A DNA stretch of 64,000 nt, taken from REEB95 sp035632055. Lineage in GTDB: Bacteria > Pseudomonadota > Alphaproteobacteria > ATCC43930 > CGMCC-115725. Shown one piece after another: positions 1 through 8,081 of this stretch. The translations under genes were made by a program, and so were the position numbers. The stretch lies in contig DASQHO010000047.1 of assembly GCA_035632055.1 (NCBI GenBank), positions 1 through 64,000 of the forward strand, given 5' to 3'. Position 1 is the stretch's first letter; each line of letters begins with the position of its first letter. The notes under the pieces were generated by a model, which saw only the letters and a program-made list of their open reading frames with translations, was not told the DNA's origin and ran no database searches.

Positions 1-1050
1 GGTGCCGTAGAGGATCGCCTGACGAACCTTGTCGTCGAGGTCCTTCCACGGCGTGTTGACGCTGATCTTCAGATGTCGCGCCAGACTGTCGAGCGTCTGG
101 GCGTAATACTGCGTCGATTGCGTGTTCCACGGTGCGATCGCGCCTTCGCGCAGGCTCAGCCGGTCGTCGGGCACGATCAGATCGGGATCGAAGAACAGCT
201 TGGTGCCGAGTCCGTCGCAGGTCGGACAGGCGCCGAACGGGTTGTTGAACGAGAACAGCCGCGGCTCGATCTCGGCGATGGTGAAGCCCGAAACCGGACA
301 CGCGAATTTGGCCGAGAAGATCGTCTGCTTGCCGTTGTCGGCATCCTCGGCGATGGCGATGCCGTCGGCGAGCTTGAGCGCGGTTTCGAGACTGTCGGCG
401 ACGCGGTTGCCGAGATCCTTGCGCACAACGATGCGGTCGACCACGATTTCGATGTCGTGTTTGAGCTTTTTGTCGAGTGCCGGCGCGGCGTCGATGTCAT
501 ACATTTTCCCATCGACTTTAACGCGTTGGAACCCGCGCTTCTGCAACTCGAGCAAATCCTTGCGGTATTCACCCTTGCGGCCGCGCACGATCGGCGCCAG
601 CAGCAGCAGTCGCGTGCCCTCCGGCATCGCCATAACGCGGTCGACCATCTGCGACACGGTCTGGCTCTCGATCGGCAGGCCGGTGGCGGGCGAATAGGGC
701 ACGCCAACGCGCGCCCACAACAGCCGCATGTAATCGTAGATCTCGGTGACGGTGCCGACGGTCGAACGCGGGTTACGCGAGGTTGTCTTCTGCTCGATCG
801 AGATTGCCGGCGACAGGCCTTCGATCAGGTCGACGTCCGGTTTCTGCATCAATTCGAGGAATTGGCGCGCATAGGCCGACAGGCTTTCGACGTAACGCCG
901 CTGGCCCTCGGCATAGATCGTGTCGAATGCGAGCGACGACTTCCCCGAACCTGACAGGCCGGTGATGACCACCAAGCTGTCGCGCGGCATGTCGACGTCG
1001 ACGTTCTTCAGATTGTGTTCGCGGGCGCCGCGGACACGGATTTGCTGCAT
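1..1050 (-). CDS. uvrA: UvrA, excinuclease ABC subunit A (N-terminal 350 residues; cut by window edge)
   Basis: Damage-recognition ATPase of nucleotide excision repair; acts with UvrB and UvrC on bulky DNA lesions in the cytoplasm. The reading frame is open from the ATG at 1050 to the left edge, giving 350 residues of a protein usually near 950. It begins MQQIRVRGAREHNLKN, typical of UvrA, followed by Walker A GLSGSGKS at residues 31-38 and the Q-loop region SIEQKTT at 84-90. The first zinc module has Cys251, Cys275 and Cys278, but the fourth ligand position is Ser254 (CPVS instead of CPxC), a variant I recall from alphaproteobacteria. It is transcribed divergently from ssb across a shared LexA box. 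The C-terminal half lies outside the window. Confidence 0.96.
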   Translation of the reverse strand, partial: MQQIRVRGAREHNLKNVDVDMPRDSLVVITGLSGSGKSSLAFDTIYAEGQRRYVESLSAYARQFLELMQKPDVDLIEGLSPAISIEQKTTSRNPRSTVGTVTEIYDYMRLLWARVGVPYSPATGLPIESQTVSQMVDRVMAMPEGTRLLLLAPIVRGRKGEYRKDLLELQKRGFQRVKVDGKMYDIDAAPALDKKLKHDIEIVVDRIVVRKDLGNRVADSLETALKLADGIAIAEDADNGKQTIFSAKFACPVSGFTIAEIEPRLFSFNNPFGACPTCDGLGTKLFFDPDLIVPDDRLSLREGAIAPWNTQSTQYYAQTLDSLARHLKISVNTPWKDLDDKVRQAILYGT

Positions 1051-1114
1051 GGCGGGAGGCACCCGAATCGCAGAAGACGGATCACTATGCGGCACGAGCT
1101 TCGTACTTGGCAAT

Positions 1115-1129
1115 GTTCCCATTGTGTTC
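1115..1129. promoter_or_regulatory. LexA box (SOS operator) between uvrA and ssb
   Basis: The sequence is GTTC (1115-1118), seven bases, then GTTC (1126-1129). GTTC-N7-GTTC is the direct-repeat LexA site known from alphaproteobacteria. It lies 64 bp before the uvrA start and 95 bp before the ssb start, so it could repress both divergent genes. The match is exact; LexA binding is inferred. Confidence 0.8.
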
Positions 1130-1224
1130 TAGGCTGCGGACGCTTGCCAAACCGCGCCAGAAGCCCATAGATGGGCCGGCACGCCGCGGTTCACAAGGCG
1201 GCGGAAAACGGAAGGAGCGGGGCG

Positions 1225-1695
1225 ATGGCCGGTAGCGTCAACAAGGTGATCCTGATCGGCAATCTCGGCCGCGATCCCGAGATCCGCTCAACCAACGACG
1301 GCACCCGCGTCGCCAATATGTCGGTGGCGACCTCGGAAAGCTGGCGCGATAAGGCGAGCGGAGAGCGCAAGGAACGCACTGAATGGCACCGCGTCGTGGT
1401 GTTCAATGACCGGCTGGTCGACATTATCGAGAAGTACCTGAAAAAGGGCTCCAAGGTTTATCTGGAAGGCGCGCTGCAGACGCGCAAATGGACCGACCAG
1501 TCGGGCCAGGAGAAATACACGACCGAAGTGGTGCTGCAGAAATTCCGTGGCGAGCTCACCATGCTCGATGGCGCACGTTCGGGCGGCGAGGGCGGTTTTG
1601 CCACCGACGAGCCGGCCGCGACGCCGGCTGCTGCCGGACGCGGCAAGGCCAAGACGCCGGCATCCTCCGATCTCGACGACGAAATTCCGTTCTGA
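1225..1695 (+). CDS. ssb: Single-stranded DNA-binding protein
   Basis: Coats single-stranded DNA during replication, recombination and repair and recruits partner proteins through its C-terminal tail. The 156-residue product has the OB-fold N-terminus (NKVILIGNLGRDPEIR at residues 5-20), a central RTEWHRVVVF stretch, a Gly/Ala-rich linker, and the acidic tail DLDDEIPF that binds SSB partners. I chose the ATG at 1225 because GGAAGGAG lies just upstream and MAGSVNKV is the normal SSB start; an in-frame upstream start at 1171 would add 18 unlike residues. It is divergent from uvrA, as in many alphaproteobacteria, and probably SOS-controlled through the LexA box. Confidence 0.96.
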   Translation: MAGSVNKVILIGNLGRDPEIRSTNDGTRVANMSVATSESWRDKASGERKERTEWHRVVVFNDRLVDIIEKYLKKGSKVYLEGALQTRKWTDQSGQEKYTTEVVLQKFRGELTMLDGARSGGEGGFATDEPAATPAAAGRGKAKTPASSDLDDEIPF

Positions 1696-2020
1696 TCCCC
1701 ACCATGGCCGGGCCCGGATCGACAGTTGAATGCAACCTGGCGAAGGGCTGATTCGCTGTTTTTGCAGTGCAAAAAAATTGGCACCAAACCGACTCGGTTT
1801 TGGACCCAAAATTGTCTTCAGAAATCACTGTTAAAGTGACACATAGACCACTGTTTTTATAACATAAAAAATATCTACAGAATTGGCCGATTTGCGTACC
1901 GCGACGGTGCCGGCCAGCGTTGTTCGCAAATCTGAAATCACGTAGAATTTCCACACGAAGACGCTGGCCCGCCGCGCCAGCGTTTGCTTGAGAAAACGCC
2001 CTTAGAACTGCGCCAAAACC
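1696..2020. other. ssb-gyrA intergenic region, AT-rich, no gene seen
   Basis: This 325-bp spacer holds no convincing coding region. From about 1755 to 1885 it is markedly AT-rich, with runs such as TTTTTATAACATAAAAAATAT near 1853-1873 that could supply the gyrA promoter -10 element. It also contains two neighbouring perfect palindromes (1759-1775 and 1786-1800). No clear intrinsic terminator for ssb is visible: the palindromes lack a following T-run. Confidence 0.6.
1759..1800. repeat. Two adjacent perfect palindromes upstream of gyrA
   Basis: TTTTTGCA-G-TGCAAAAA (1759-1775) has two 8-bp arms around one base. AAACCGA-C-TCGGTTT (1786-1800) has two 7-bp arms around one base. Both have odd-centred symmetry and lie about 220-260 bp before the gyrA start. 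They resemble operators more than terminators, but I know of no regulator with these sequences. Confidence 0.5.
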
Positions 2021-4753
2021 GTGGTCGCCAACCCAACACCGCCGAGCCCACCGCCGCCGAGCGACATCGCGCCGGTCTCCATCGAAGAGGAGATGCGCCG
2101 CTCGTACCTTGATTACGCCATGAGCGTGATCGTGGCGCGCGCCTTGCCGGACGTGCGCGACGGGCTCAAGCCGGTTCACCGCCGCATTCTTTTCGGCATG
2201 AAGGAAGCGGGCAACGACTGGAACCGCGCCTTCCGCAAATCGGCCCGCGTCGTCGGCGACGTCATGGGTAACTACCATCCGCATGGCGACGCCGCAATTT
2301 ACGACGCCATGGTGCGTCTGGCGCAGGATTTTTCGATGCGCCTGCCGCTGATCGATGGTCAGGGCAATTTCGGCTCGATGGACGGCGATCCGCCGGCGGC
2401 GATGCGCTACACCGAAGCGCGCCTGTCGCGCGCGGCCGAAGCGCTGCTCGATGACATCGATAAAGAGACCGTCGATTTCCAACCGAATTACGACGGCAGC
2501 CGGCAAGAGCCCAAGGTCCTGCCGGCACGCTTCCCCAATATTTTGGTCAACGGCGGCGCCGGCATCGCCGTCGGAATGGCGACCAATATCCCGACGCACA
2601 ACCTCGGCGAAGTGATCGACGCCTGCCTCGCTTATATCGACGATAACGCGATTTCGATCGAAGCATTGATGGCAAAGGTGCCGGGTCCGGATTTTCCGAC
2701 CGCCGCGATCATTCTCGGCCGCGGCGGCATCGCCGACGCCTATCGTACCGGCCGCGGCTCGATCGTTATCCGCGGCAAAGCGGCGATTGAGGAGATCCGC
2801 GGCGACCGCGAAGCCATTGTCATCACCGAGATTCCGTATCAAGTGAACAAGGCGCGCCTGGTCGAACGCATCGCCGAGCTCAGCCGCGAAAAGCAGATCG
2901 ACGGTATCAGCGACCTGCGCGACGAGAGCGACCGGCACGGCGTGCGCGTGGTCGTCGAGCTTAAGCGCGACGCTATGGGCGAGGTGGTGCTGAACCAGCT
3001 CTACAAGTTCACACCGCTGCAGGAAACCTTCGGCATCAACATGCTGGCACTCGATGGTGGCCGGCCAGTGCTGATGAACCTGAAGGACATAGTCGCCGCG
3101 TTCGTTGCCTATCGCGAAGAAGTCGTCACCAAGCGCACGATCTACCTGCTGGGCCAAGCGCGTGGCCGCGCCCACTTGTTGCTCGGCCTCGCGGTCGCCG
3201 TCGCCAACATCGATCCGGTGATCGAGCTCATTCGCAAGGCAAAGGATCCGGAAACGGCGCGTGCGCAGTTGATGGCACGGTCATGGCCGGCGGCGTCGGT
3301 GGCGTCGCTGGTGGCACTGATCGAGGAAGAGGGTCGATCGCGCCTGGCAGCGGACAATACCTACAAGCTTTCCGAAGAGCAGGCCAAGGCGATCCTCGAC
3401 TTGCGCTTGCAACGGTTGACCGGCCTCGAGCGCGACAAGATTGCCGAAGAGCTCAAAGATTTGACCGAAGAAATCCGCGGCCACCTCGAAATCCTCGGCT
3501 CGCGGCCGAAGCTGCTCGATGTCGTGCGCAAAGAGCTGCGCGAAGTACGCGAGCAGTTCGCCACGCCGCGTAAGACCGTGATCGAAGACGCGGCCGCCGA
3601 AACCAACATCGAGGACCTGATCCAACGGGAGGACATGGTCGTCACCGTCAGCCACGCGGGCTACATCAAGCGCGTGCCGCTGGCCACATATCGCGCACAG
3701 CGCCGCGGCGGCCGCGGTCGCGCTGGCATGGCGGTGCGCGAGGAGGATTTTGTCAGCGAGGTCTTCGTCGCCTCGACGCACGCGCCGGTGTTGTTCTTCA
3801 CGTCGTCGGGTCGCGTATACAAGATCAAGGTGCACACGCTGCCGGTTGGCACACCCCAATCGCGTGGCAAGGCGATGATCAATCTGCTGCCGAACCTGTC
3901 CGAGAAAGAGACCATTTCGACCGTCATGCCGCTGCCCGAAACCGCGCAGGAGATCGAGGACAAGACGATCGTCTTTGCCACCGCGCACGGCTATGTCCGC
4001 CGCAACGCGCTGAGCGATTTCGAAGAGGTCAAGGCCAACGGCAAGATCGCGATGAAATTCGAAGGCGACGACAAGGACGACCGGCTTATCGCCGCGGCGA
4101 TTTGCACCGCGTCTGACGATGTGCTGCTGGCGACGCGCAACGGCAAGGTCATTCGTTTCCCGGCTGAAGATGTGCGCGTTTTCTCGAGCCGCGGCTCGGT
4201 CGGCGTGCGTGGCATCAAGCTCGCCAAGGGCGACGAGGTGTTCTCGATGTCGATCCTGCGGCACGAGGATGTCGAATCCGAGCTGCGCTATACCTACATC
4301 AAAGAGGCTAACCGGCGGCGGCATGGCGAAGAGGAAGCCGAGGATGCCGATGCCGACGAGACTGCGGCAGCGACCATTACCGAGGCGCAATTCAACGAAA
4401 TGGCGACCCGCGAGGAATTCCTTCTCACGGTCACCGAGCGCGGCTTCGGCAAGCGCTGCTCGGCCTATGATTATCGCATCACCGGCCGCGGCGGGCAGGG
4501 CATCGAAAACATGAAACCAAGCCGCAACCAGGGTGCGACAGTCGCGGTTTTCCCGGTACGCGGCCAGGATCAGCTGATGCTGGTCACCAATGAAGGCACG
4601 GTGATCCGCACGCCGGTGCAGGATATCAGCATCCGGCGAAGGGGGAGTGGGGGCGTGCGCGTGTTCACGCTCGATGAGGGCGCACGCGTCGTGTCGGTGG
4701 CGCATCTTGCGGAAGCCGGCGAGAATGGCGATGGGGAGGCAGGGGGAAAATAA
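2021..4753 (+). CDS. gyrA: DNA gyrase subunit A
   Basis: Cleavage/religation subunit of the type II topoisomerase that introduces negative supercoils; works with GyrB. The 910-residue protein has the N-terminal signature SYLDYAMSVIVARALPDVRD (residues 28-47), the catalytic tyrosine in AAMRYTEARLS (Tyr130), and the GyrA box QRRGGRGRAGM that wraps DNA, followed by the beta-pinwheel C-terminal domain. Residue 91, matching E. coli Ser83, is Ala (HPHGDAAIYD), with Asp95 matching Asp87; the Ala is associated with low intrinsic quinolone susceptibility in other alphaproteobacteria. The start is GTG at 2021 with no strong Shine-Dalgarno. The stop overlaps the coaD start (TAATG), suggesting coupled translation. 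Confidence 0.97.
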   Translation: MVANPTPPSPPPPSDIAPVSIEEEMRRSYLDYAMSVIVARALPDVRDGLKPVHRRILFGMKEAGNDWNRAFRKSARVVGDVMGNYHPHGDAAIYDAMVRLAQDFSMRLPLIDGQGNFGSMDGDPPAAMRYTEARLSRAAEALLDDIDKETVDFQPNYDGSRQEPKVLPARFPNILVNGGAGIAVGMATNIPTHNLGEVIDACLAYIDDNAISIEALMAKVPGPDFPTAAIILGRGGIADAYRTGRGSIVIRGKAAIEEIRGDREAIVITEIPYQVNKARLVERIAELSREKQIDGISDLRDESDRHGVRVVVELKRDAMGEVVLNQLYKFTPLQETFGINMLALDGGRPVLMNLKDIVAAFVAYREEVVTKRTIYLLGQARGRAHLLLGLAVAVANIDPVIELIRKAKDPETARAQLMARSWPAASVASLVALIEEEGRSRLAADNTYKLSEEQAKAILDLRLQRLTGLERDKIAEELKDLTEEIRGHLEILGSRPKLLDVVRKELREVREQFATPRKTVIEDAAAETNIEDLIQREDMVVTVSHAGYIKRVPLATYRAQRRGGRGRAGMAVREEDFVSEVFVASTHAPVLFFTSSGRVYKIKVHTLPVGTPQSRGKAMINLLPNLSEKETISTVMPLPETAQEIEDKTIVFATAHGYVRRNALSDFEEVKANGKIAMKFEGDDKDDRLIAAAICTASDDVLLATRNGKVIRFPAEDVRVFSSRGSVGVRGIKLAKGDEVFSMSILRHEDVESELRYTYIKEANRRRHGEEEAEDADADETAAATITEAQFNEMATREEFLLTVTERGFGKRCSAYDYRITGRGGQGIENMKPSRNQGATVAVFPVRGQDQLMLVTNEGTVIRTPVQDISIRRRGSGGVRVFTLDEGARVVSVAHLAEAGENGDGEAGGK

Positions 4754-5277
4754 TGAGCGCGGCGCGCGTTGGTGTTTATCCGGGGACTTTCGATCCAATT
4801 ACCAACGGCCACACAGACATCATCGTGCGCGCCACCAAAGTCGTCGATCGGCTGGTCGTCGGCGTCGCGCGCAATGCGGGCAAAGGCCCGCTGTTTTCTA
4901 CCGAAGAGCGCGTCGCGATCGTCAAGGCCGAGATCGAGCATCTGCCCGCCGACGCGCGTAAACGCATTGCGGTGAAGCCGTTCGACACGCTGCTGATGCA
5001 ATTCGCCGTCGACAACGGTGCCTCGGTCATCATCCGCGGACTGCGCGCGGTGTCGGATTTCGAATACGAATTTCAGATGGCTGGTATGAACAGCCGTATT
5101 AACTCCGATGTCGAGACGCTGTTTCTGATGGCGTCCGATCGCTTCCAATTCATCTCATCGCGGTTCGTGAAGGAAATCGGGATGCTGGGCGGGAATGTTA
5201 CGCCATTCGTCAGTGCGCGCGTCGCGAAACGCATCGCCGGACGATTCGATGGCGGCGGTACACGCAAGCGTCGGTAG
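4753..5277 (+). CDS. coaD: Phosphopantetheine adenylyltransferase
   Basis: Transfers AMP from ATP to 4'-phosphopantetheine, giving dephospho-CoA in the penultimate step of coenzyme A synthesis. The 174-residue product has the nucleotidyltransferase motif GTFDPITNGH near the N-terminus (residues 11-20), the conserved RGLRAVSDFEYE region that binds substrate, and the C-terminal ISSRFVKEI motif. Its length slightly exceeds the usual 160. It overlaps the gyrA stop by one base (TAATG), so it is probably translated by re-initiation after gyrA. gyrA-coaD linkage is common in alphaproteobacteria. Confidence 0.96.
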   Translation: MSAARVGVYPGTFDPITNGHTDIIVRATKVVDRLVVGVARNAGKGPLFSTEERVAIVKAEIEHLPADARKRIAVKPFDTLLMQFAVDNGASVIIRGLRAVSDFEYEFQMAGMNSRINSDVETLFLMASDRFQFISSRFVKEIGMLGGNVTPFVSARVAKRIAGRFDGGGTRKRR

Positions 5278-5554
5278 TGCCGTCGAACGCTTATTCGCAT
5301 TTAAGATGAACGGGAATTAACTTGGCCGTCGCGGGAGGCTGGACCCAAATGGCCACCGACAGCTGCAAGGCTGCCGGCCCGCTTGGACCCCCTTTAGCGG
5401 GCAGATACCCCTGGGTCCGCCCCGCCTGCACCCCTTTCCTCCACAGCGCAGGCGGGGCGATTCATATTCAGCGTTCAGCCCTTCGCCCACGCGATATCCA
5501 TCCCACGCGCCGCAGCCACGCGGCGCTGCGAACGTCCATGAAAGGCTCTATGTG
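5278..5554. other. coaD to flavin oxidoreductase spacer with a strong hairpin
   Basis: No gene is supported. A perfect 11-bp stem, GCCCCGCCTGC at 5419-5429 pairing with GCAGGCGGGGC at 5448-5458, encloses an 18-base loop. Upstream, GGACCC and GGGTCC segments can pair around 5386-5418. The hairpin lacks a T-run, so it is not a textbook intrinsic terminator, although it may still end or stabilise the gyrA-coaD transcript. Confidence 0.45.
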
Positions 5555-6676
5555 ATGGCCAGTAGGCTGTTCTCGCCGTTTAAGCTGCGTACGCTCGCGC
5601 TCAAAAACCGCATCGTCGTCTCGCCGATGTGTCAATACAGCGCCGACGACGGTGTCGCGTCGGATTGGCACATGGCGCACGTGCCGACGATGGCGATGTC
5701 CGGCGCCGGCCTGATGATGATCGAGATGACCGACGTCGAGCCGATCGGCCGGATTACGCTCGGCTGTCTCGGCCTTTACTCGGACGCGTGCGAGGTGGCG
5801 CTGCGTCGCGTGGTGCAATCGGCGAAACGTTGGGGCGGTGCGGCGATTGGAATTCAACTGGCGCATGCAGGACGTAAAGGCTCGACCCACAAGCCGTGGG
5901 ACGGTGGCACACCGCTGCAGCCGCATGACGGCGCGTGGCAAACGGTAGCGCCATCGCCGCTGCCGTTCGCCGACGGCTGGCCGGTGCCGGCGGCGCTGAG
6001 CGAAGCCGATATCGAACGCATCATCGGTGCATTTGCAACGGCGGCGCAGCGCGCATTGCGCGTCGGCGCCGATCTGGTCGAGCTGCATGGTGCGCATGGT
6101 TATTTGTTGCATCAGTTCCAGTCGCCGTTGTCGAACAAGCGGACGGACAAATGGGGCGGCAGCGCCGACAACCGCATGCGCTTTCCGTTGCGTGTCGTCG
6201 AAGCGGTGCGCGCGGTCTGGCCCGAGGACAAACCACTGGGCATGCGGATCAGCTGTCACGAATGGACTGACGGTGGACTGACGCCGGACGACGCCGTGAT
6301 CTATGCACGGGCACTCAAGGCGCGCGGCGTCGACTATCTCTGCTGTTCGGGCAGCGGCAACATCGCGACCGCCAAGATTCCGATCGCGCCCGGCTACATG
6401 GTGGAATTCGCCGCCCGCGTCCGGCGCGATGCCAACATCGCGACGCGCGCCATCGGCATGATCCTGACGCCGCGGCAAGCCGAGACCATCGTGGCCGACG
6501 CGCAGGCGGACATGGTGGCGATGGCCCGCGCGTTTCTCGACGATCCGCGTTGGGGCTGGCACGCCGCCGAAGCGTTGGGTGAGCCCATCCCGGCGCCGCC
6601 GCAGTATCAGCGGGCAACCCGCGATACCTGGCCGGGAGCGAAAATCCTGCGGCCACCCGCTGCCGCGGCGGAGTAA
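5555..6676 (+). CDS. NADH:flavin oxidoreductase, Old Yellow Enzyme family (YqjM-like)
   Basis: FMN-dependent ene-reductase that uses NAD(P)H to reduce activated C=C bonds; the physiological substrate is unknown. The 373-residue TIM-barrel protein shows the N-terminal SPMCQYSA motif with the Cys typical of the YqjM class, the paired active-site histidines in ELHGAHGYLLHQF, the SPLSNKRTDKWGGS stretch, and the phosphate-binding end region GMILTPRQAETIV. Translation could start at GTG 5552 or ATG 5555; I prefer the ATG. It appears to be a single gene: the neighbour downstream is a pilin with its own promoter region. Confidence 0.9.
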   Translation: MASRLFSPFKLRTLALKNRIVVSPMCQYSADDGVASDWHMAHVPTMAMSGAGLMMIEMTDVEPIGRITLGCLGLYSDACEVALRRVVQSAKRWGGAAIGIQLAHAGRKGSTHKPWDGGTPLQPHDGAWQTVAPSPLPFADGWPVPAALSEADIERIIGAFATAAQRALRVGADLVELHGAHGYLLHQFQSPLSNKRTDKWGGSADNRMRFPLRVVEAVRAVWPEDKPLGMRISCHEWTDGGLTPDDAVIYARALKARGVDYLCCSGSGNIATAKIPIAPGYMVEFAARVRRDANIATRAIGMILTPRQAETIVADAQADMVAMARAFLDDPRWGWHAAEALGEPIPAPPQYQRATRDTWPGAKILRPPAAAAE

Positions 6677-6703
6677 ACCCGGCGTTAACCACATTCATGG
6701 TTT

Positions 6704-6718
6704 TTAATAAGGAGTTAA
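6704..6718. promoter_or_regulatory. CtrA-type site upstream of the Flp pilin gene
   Basis: TTAA (6704-6707), seven bases, TTAA (6715-6718) is a perfect match to the full CtrA recognition sequence TTAA-N7-TTAA. It lies 45 bp before the pilin start. If it occupies a -35 position, transcription would begin near 6745, just ahead of the GGAG ribosome site. In Caulobacter the pilin gene pilA is activated by CtrA, so the location makes sense. Binding is inferred. Confidence 0.7.
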
Positions 6719-6763
6719 TGGCGCATCGCTTAGCCTCGCGCCGGCTCATCACCGGAGACGATC

Positions 6764-6925
6764 GTGCACGCATTCATTCTCTCAGTGATCCGCGACACGC
6801 GCGGCGCTACAGCAATCGAATATGCGCTCATCGCCAGCCTGATCGCAGTCGTAATTGCCGTTGCAGTCAGCAATGTCGGTACTCAGGTCGAAGGAATGTT
6901 CAGCAGCGTCGCTAGCGCGTTTTGA
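6764..6925 (+). CDS. Flp/Fap-type pilin (53 residues)
   Basis: Major-subunit type pilin of the Tad (Flp) type IVb pilus. The 53-residue protein has a short basic leader ending in Gly (RDTRG, residues 10-14), then ATAIEYALIA with the conserved Glu at +5 and adjacent Tyr, and a hydrophobic helix to about residue 35. This is the standard Flp prepilin arrangement, cleaved after Gly14 by a TadV-type peptidase. It starts at GTG 6764, preceded by GGAG at 6754-6757. No tad or cpa secretion genes lie in the window, so it is an orphan here. A CtrA-type box sits upstream. Confidence 0.88.
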   Translation: MHAFILSVIRDTRGATAIEYALIASLIAVVIAVAVSNVGTQVEGMFSSVASAF

Positions 6926-7063
6926 GCGTTTGGAAGCGTCTGCACGAAAAACGCGTGCGTTAACCGTACCTCGCTACTGAAAGCGTTTAGCGAGAATGCT
7001 ACAAATCCTCGAGCGTCGGCCGCGCAGTGTTAACCAAGCGGCCGATGCACGGGATTCTCGACA

Positions 7064-8059
7064 ATGCTCGACGGCTATTCCGCGCCAGATCTGTTTCGTG
7101 CTGTCGCCGCGCCGTTCGCGCGCCGGCTGTACCTGGTCACCGGCGGATGCGGATTCATCGGCTCGCACCTCGTTGAAGCGCTAATCGAACGCGGCGATAC
7201 CGTGCGCGTGCTCGACGATCTGTCGCGCGGCCGACGCGAGCACCTTCCGCGCGGCGTTGAATTCATCGAGGCCGATGTCGCCGATCCAGCGGCCGTGCGC
7301 CGTGCAATTCAAGATGTGGATGGTTGCTTCCATCTTGCGGCAGTGCCGTCGGTCATCGAATGCCAGAGCCGCTGGCTCGAGGCGCATCGCACTAACCTGA
7401 CTGGCACGATTAATATCTTCGATGCCGCACGCCGCGCGCAGCCCGGCAAGGCGATTCCCGTGGTCTATGCGTCGTCGGCCGCGGTTTATGGCAATCGCGG
7501 CATGGCCCCGCTGAGCGAAACGCTGGCGCCGCAGCCGATCTCGATCTGCGGCGCCGATAAAGTCGGGTGCGAGCTACATGCGCGCATCGCGCACGCAGCT
7601 CACGGCGTTCCGACCGTCGGGCTGCGCCTCTTCAACGTCTATGGACCACGCCAGGCCACCGATTGCGCCCATCCCGGCGTTGTGCCGAGCTTTCTCGGGC
7701 GGCTCGCTGCGTGCCGGCCGGTGCCGATTTTCGGAGATGGCACCCAAGTGCGCGATTTCATTTATGTAGATGACGCTGTCGCAGCGTTCCTCGCGGCCAT
7801 GGGCCGTAACGCTGGTGCTGAAATCTTCAACGTCTGCACCGGCCAGGGGACGACCGTCACGGCGTTAGCGCAGTTGCTGACACGGCGTTTCGACATCGAG
7901 GCTGAAACCGCTTTTTTGCCCGTGCGGGCTTGCGATGTACGGTATTCGATCGGCGAGCCGGCCGCTGCCGCGCGCGAACTCGGTTTCACGGCGGCGACTG
8001 GTCTCGAAGCCGGGCTCGACGCGACCATGCGAATGCTGCGGACGGTCAACGCGGTCTGA
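7064..8059 (+). CDS. NAD-dependent epimerase/dehydratase family protein (UDP-glucose 4-epimerase-like)
   Basis: Extended-SDR sugar-nucleotide enzyme by fold; relatives epimerise or dehydrate nucleotide sugars for surface polysaccharides. In the 331-residue protein, TGGCGFIGSHL (residues 26-36) is the NAD-binding glycine motif, D51 the likely ribose-binding acid, HLAAVPSV (90-97) the central region, and VYASSAAVYG (134-143) the catalytic Ser region. The usual YxxxK is replaced by Cys162-Gly-Ala-Asp-Lys166 (codon TGC), so the catalytic Tyr is missing while Lys remains. RLFNVYGPRQ and the C-terminal DVRYSIGEPAAAARELGF segment are normal. A roughly 20-residue N-terminal extension precedes the Rossmann strand. 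Activity is doubtful without the Tyr. Confidence 0.85.
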   Translation: MLDGYSAPDLFRAVAAPFARRLYLVTGGCGFIGSHLVEALIERGDTVRVLDDLSRGRREHLPRGVEFIEADVADPAAVRRAIQDVDGCFHLAAVPSVIECQSRWLEAHRTNLTGTINIFDAARRAQPGKAIPVVYASSAAVYGNRGMAPLSETLAPQPISICGADKVGCELHARIAHAAHGVPTVGLRLFNVYGPRQATDCAHPGVVPSFLGRLAACRPVPIFGDGTQVRDFIYVDDAVAAFLAAMGRNAGAEIFNVCTGQGTTVTALAQLLTRRFDIEAETAFLPVRACDVRYSIGEPAAAARELGFTAATGLEAGLDATMRMLRTVNAV

Positions 8060-8081
8060 TCGCCGGCGATTGGGGCAATCG

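Noticed and set aside
1556..3175. Long minus-strand open frame over ssb and gyrA
   Set aside because: It lies opposite two certain genes; GC-rich codon bias opens the opposite frame. Its sequence has no recognisable domain.
3281..4798. 505-codon minus-strand frame opposite gyrA
   Set aside because: Opposite strand of gyrA with no domain and no ribosome site; a bias shadow.
5419..5458. Intrinsic terminator after coaD
   Set aside because: The stem is strong but no T-run follows, so I list it only as a hairpin.
5468..6694. 408-codon minus-strand frame opposite the flavin oxidoreductase
   Set aside because: His/Arg-rich composition typical of antisense frames; covered by a clear plus-strand enzyme gene.
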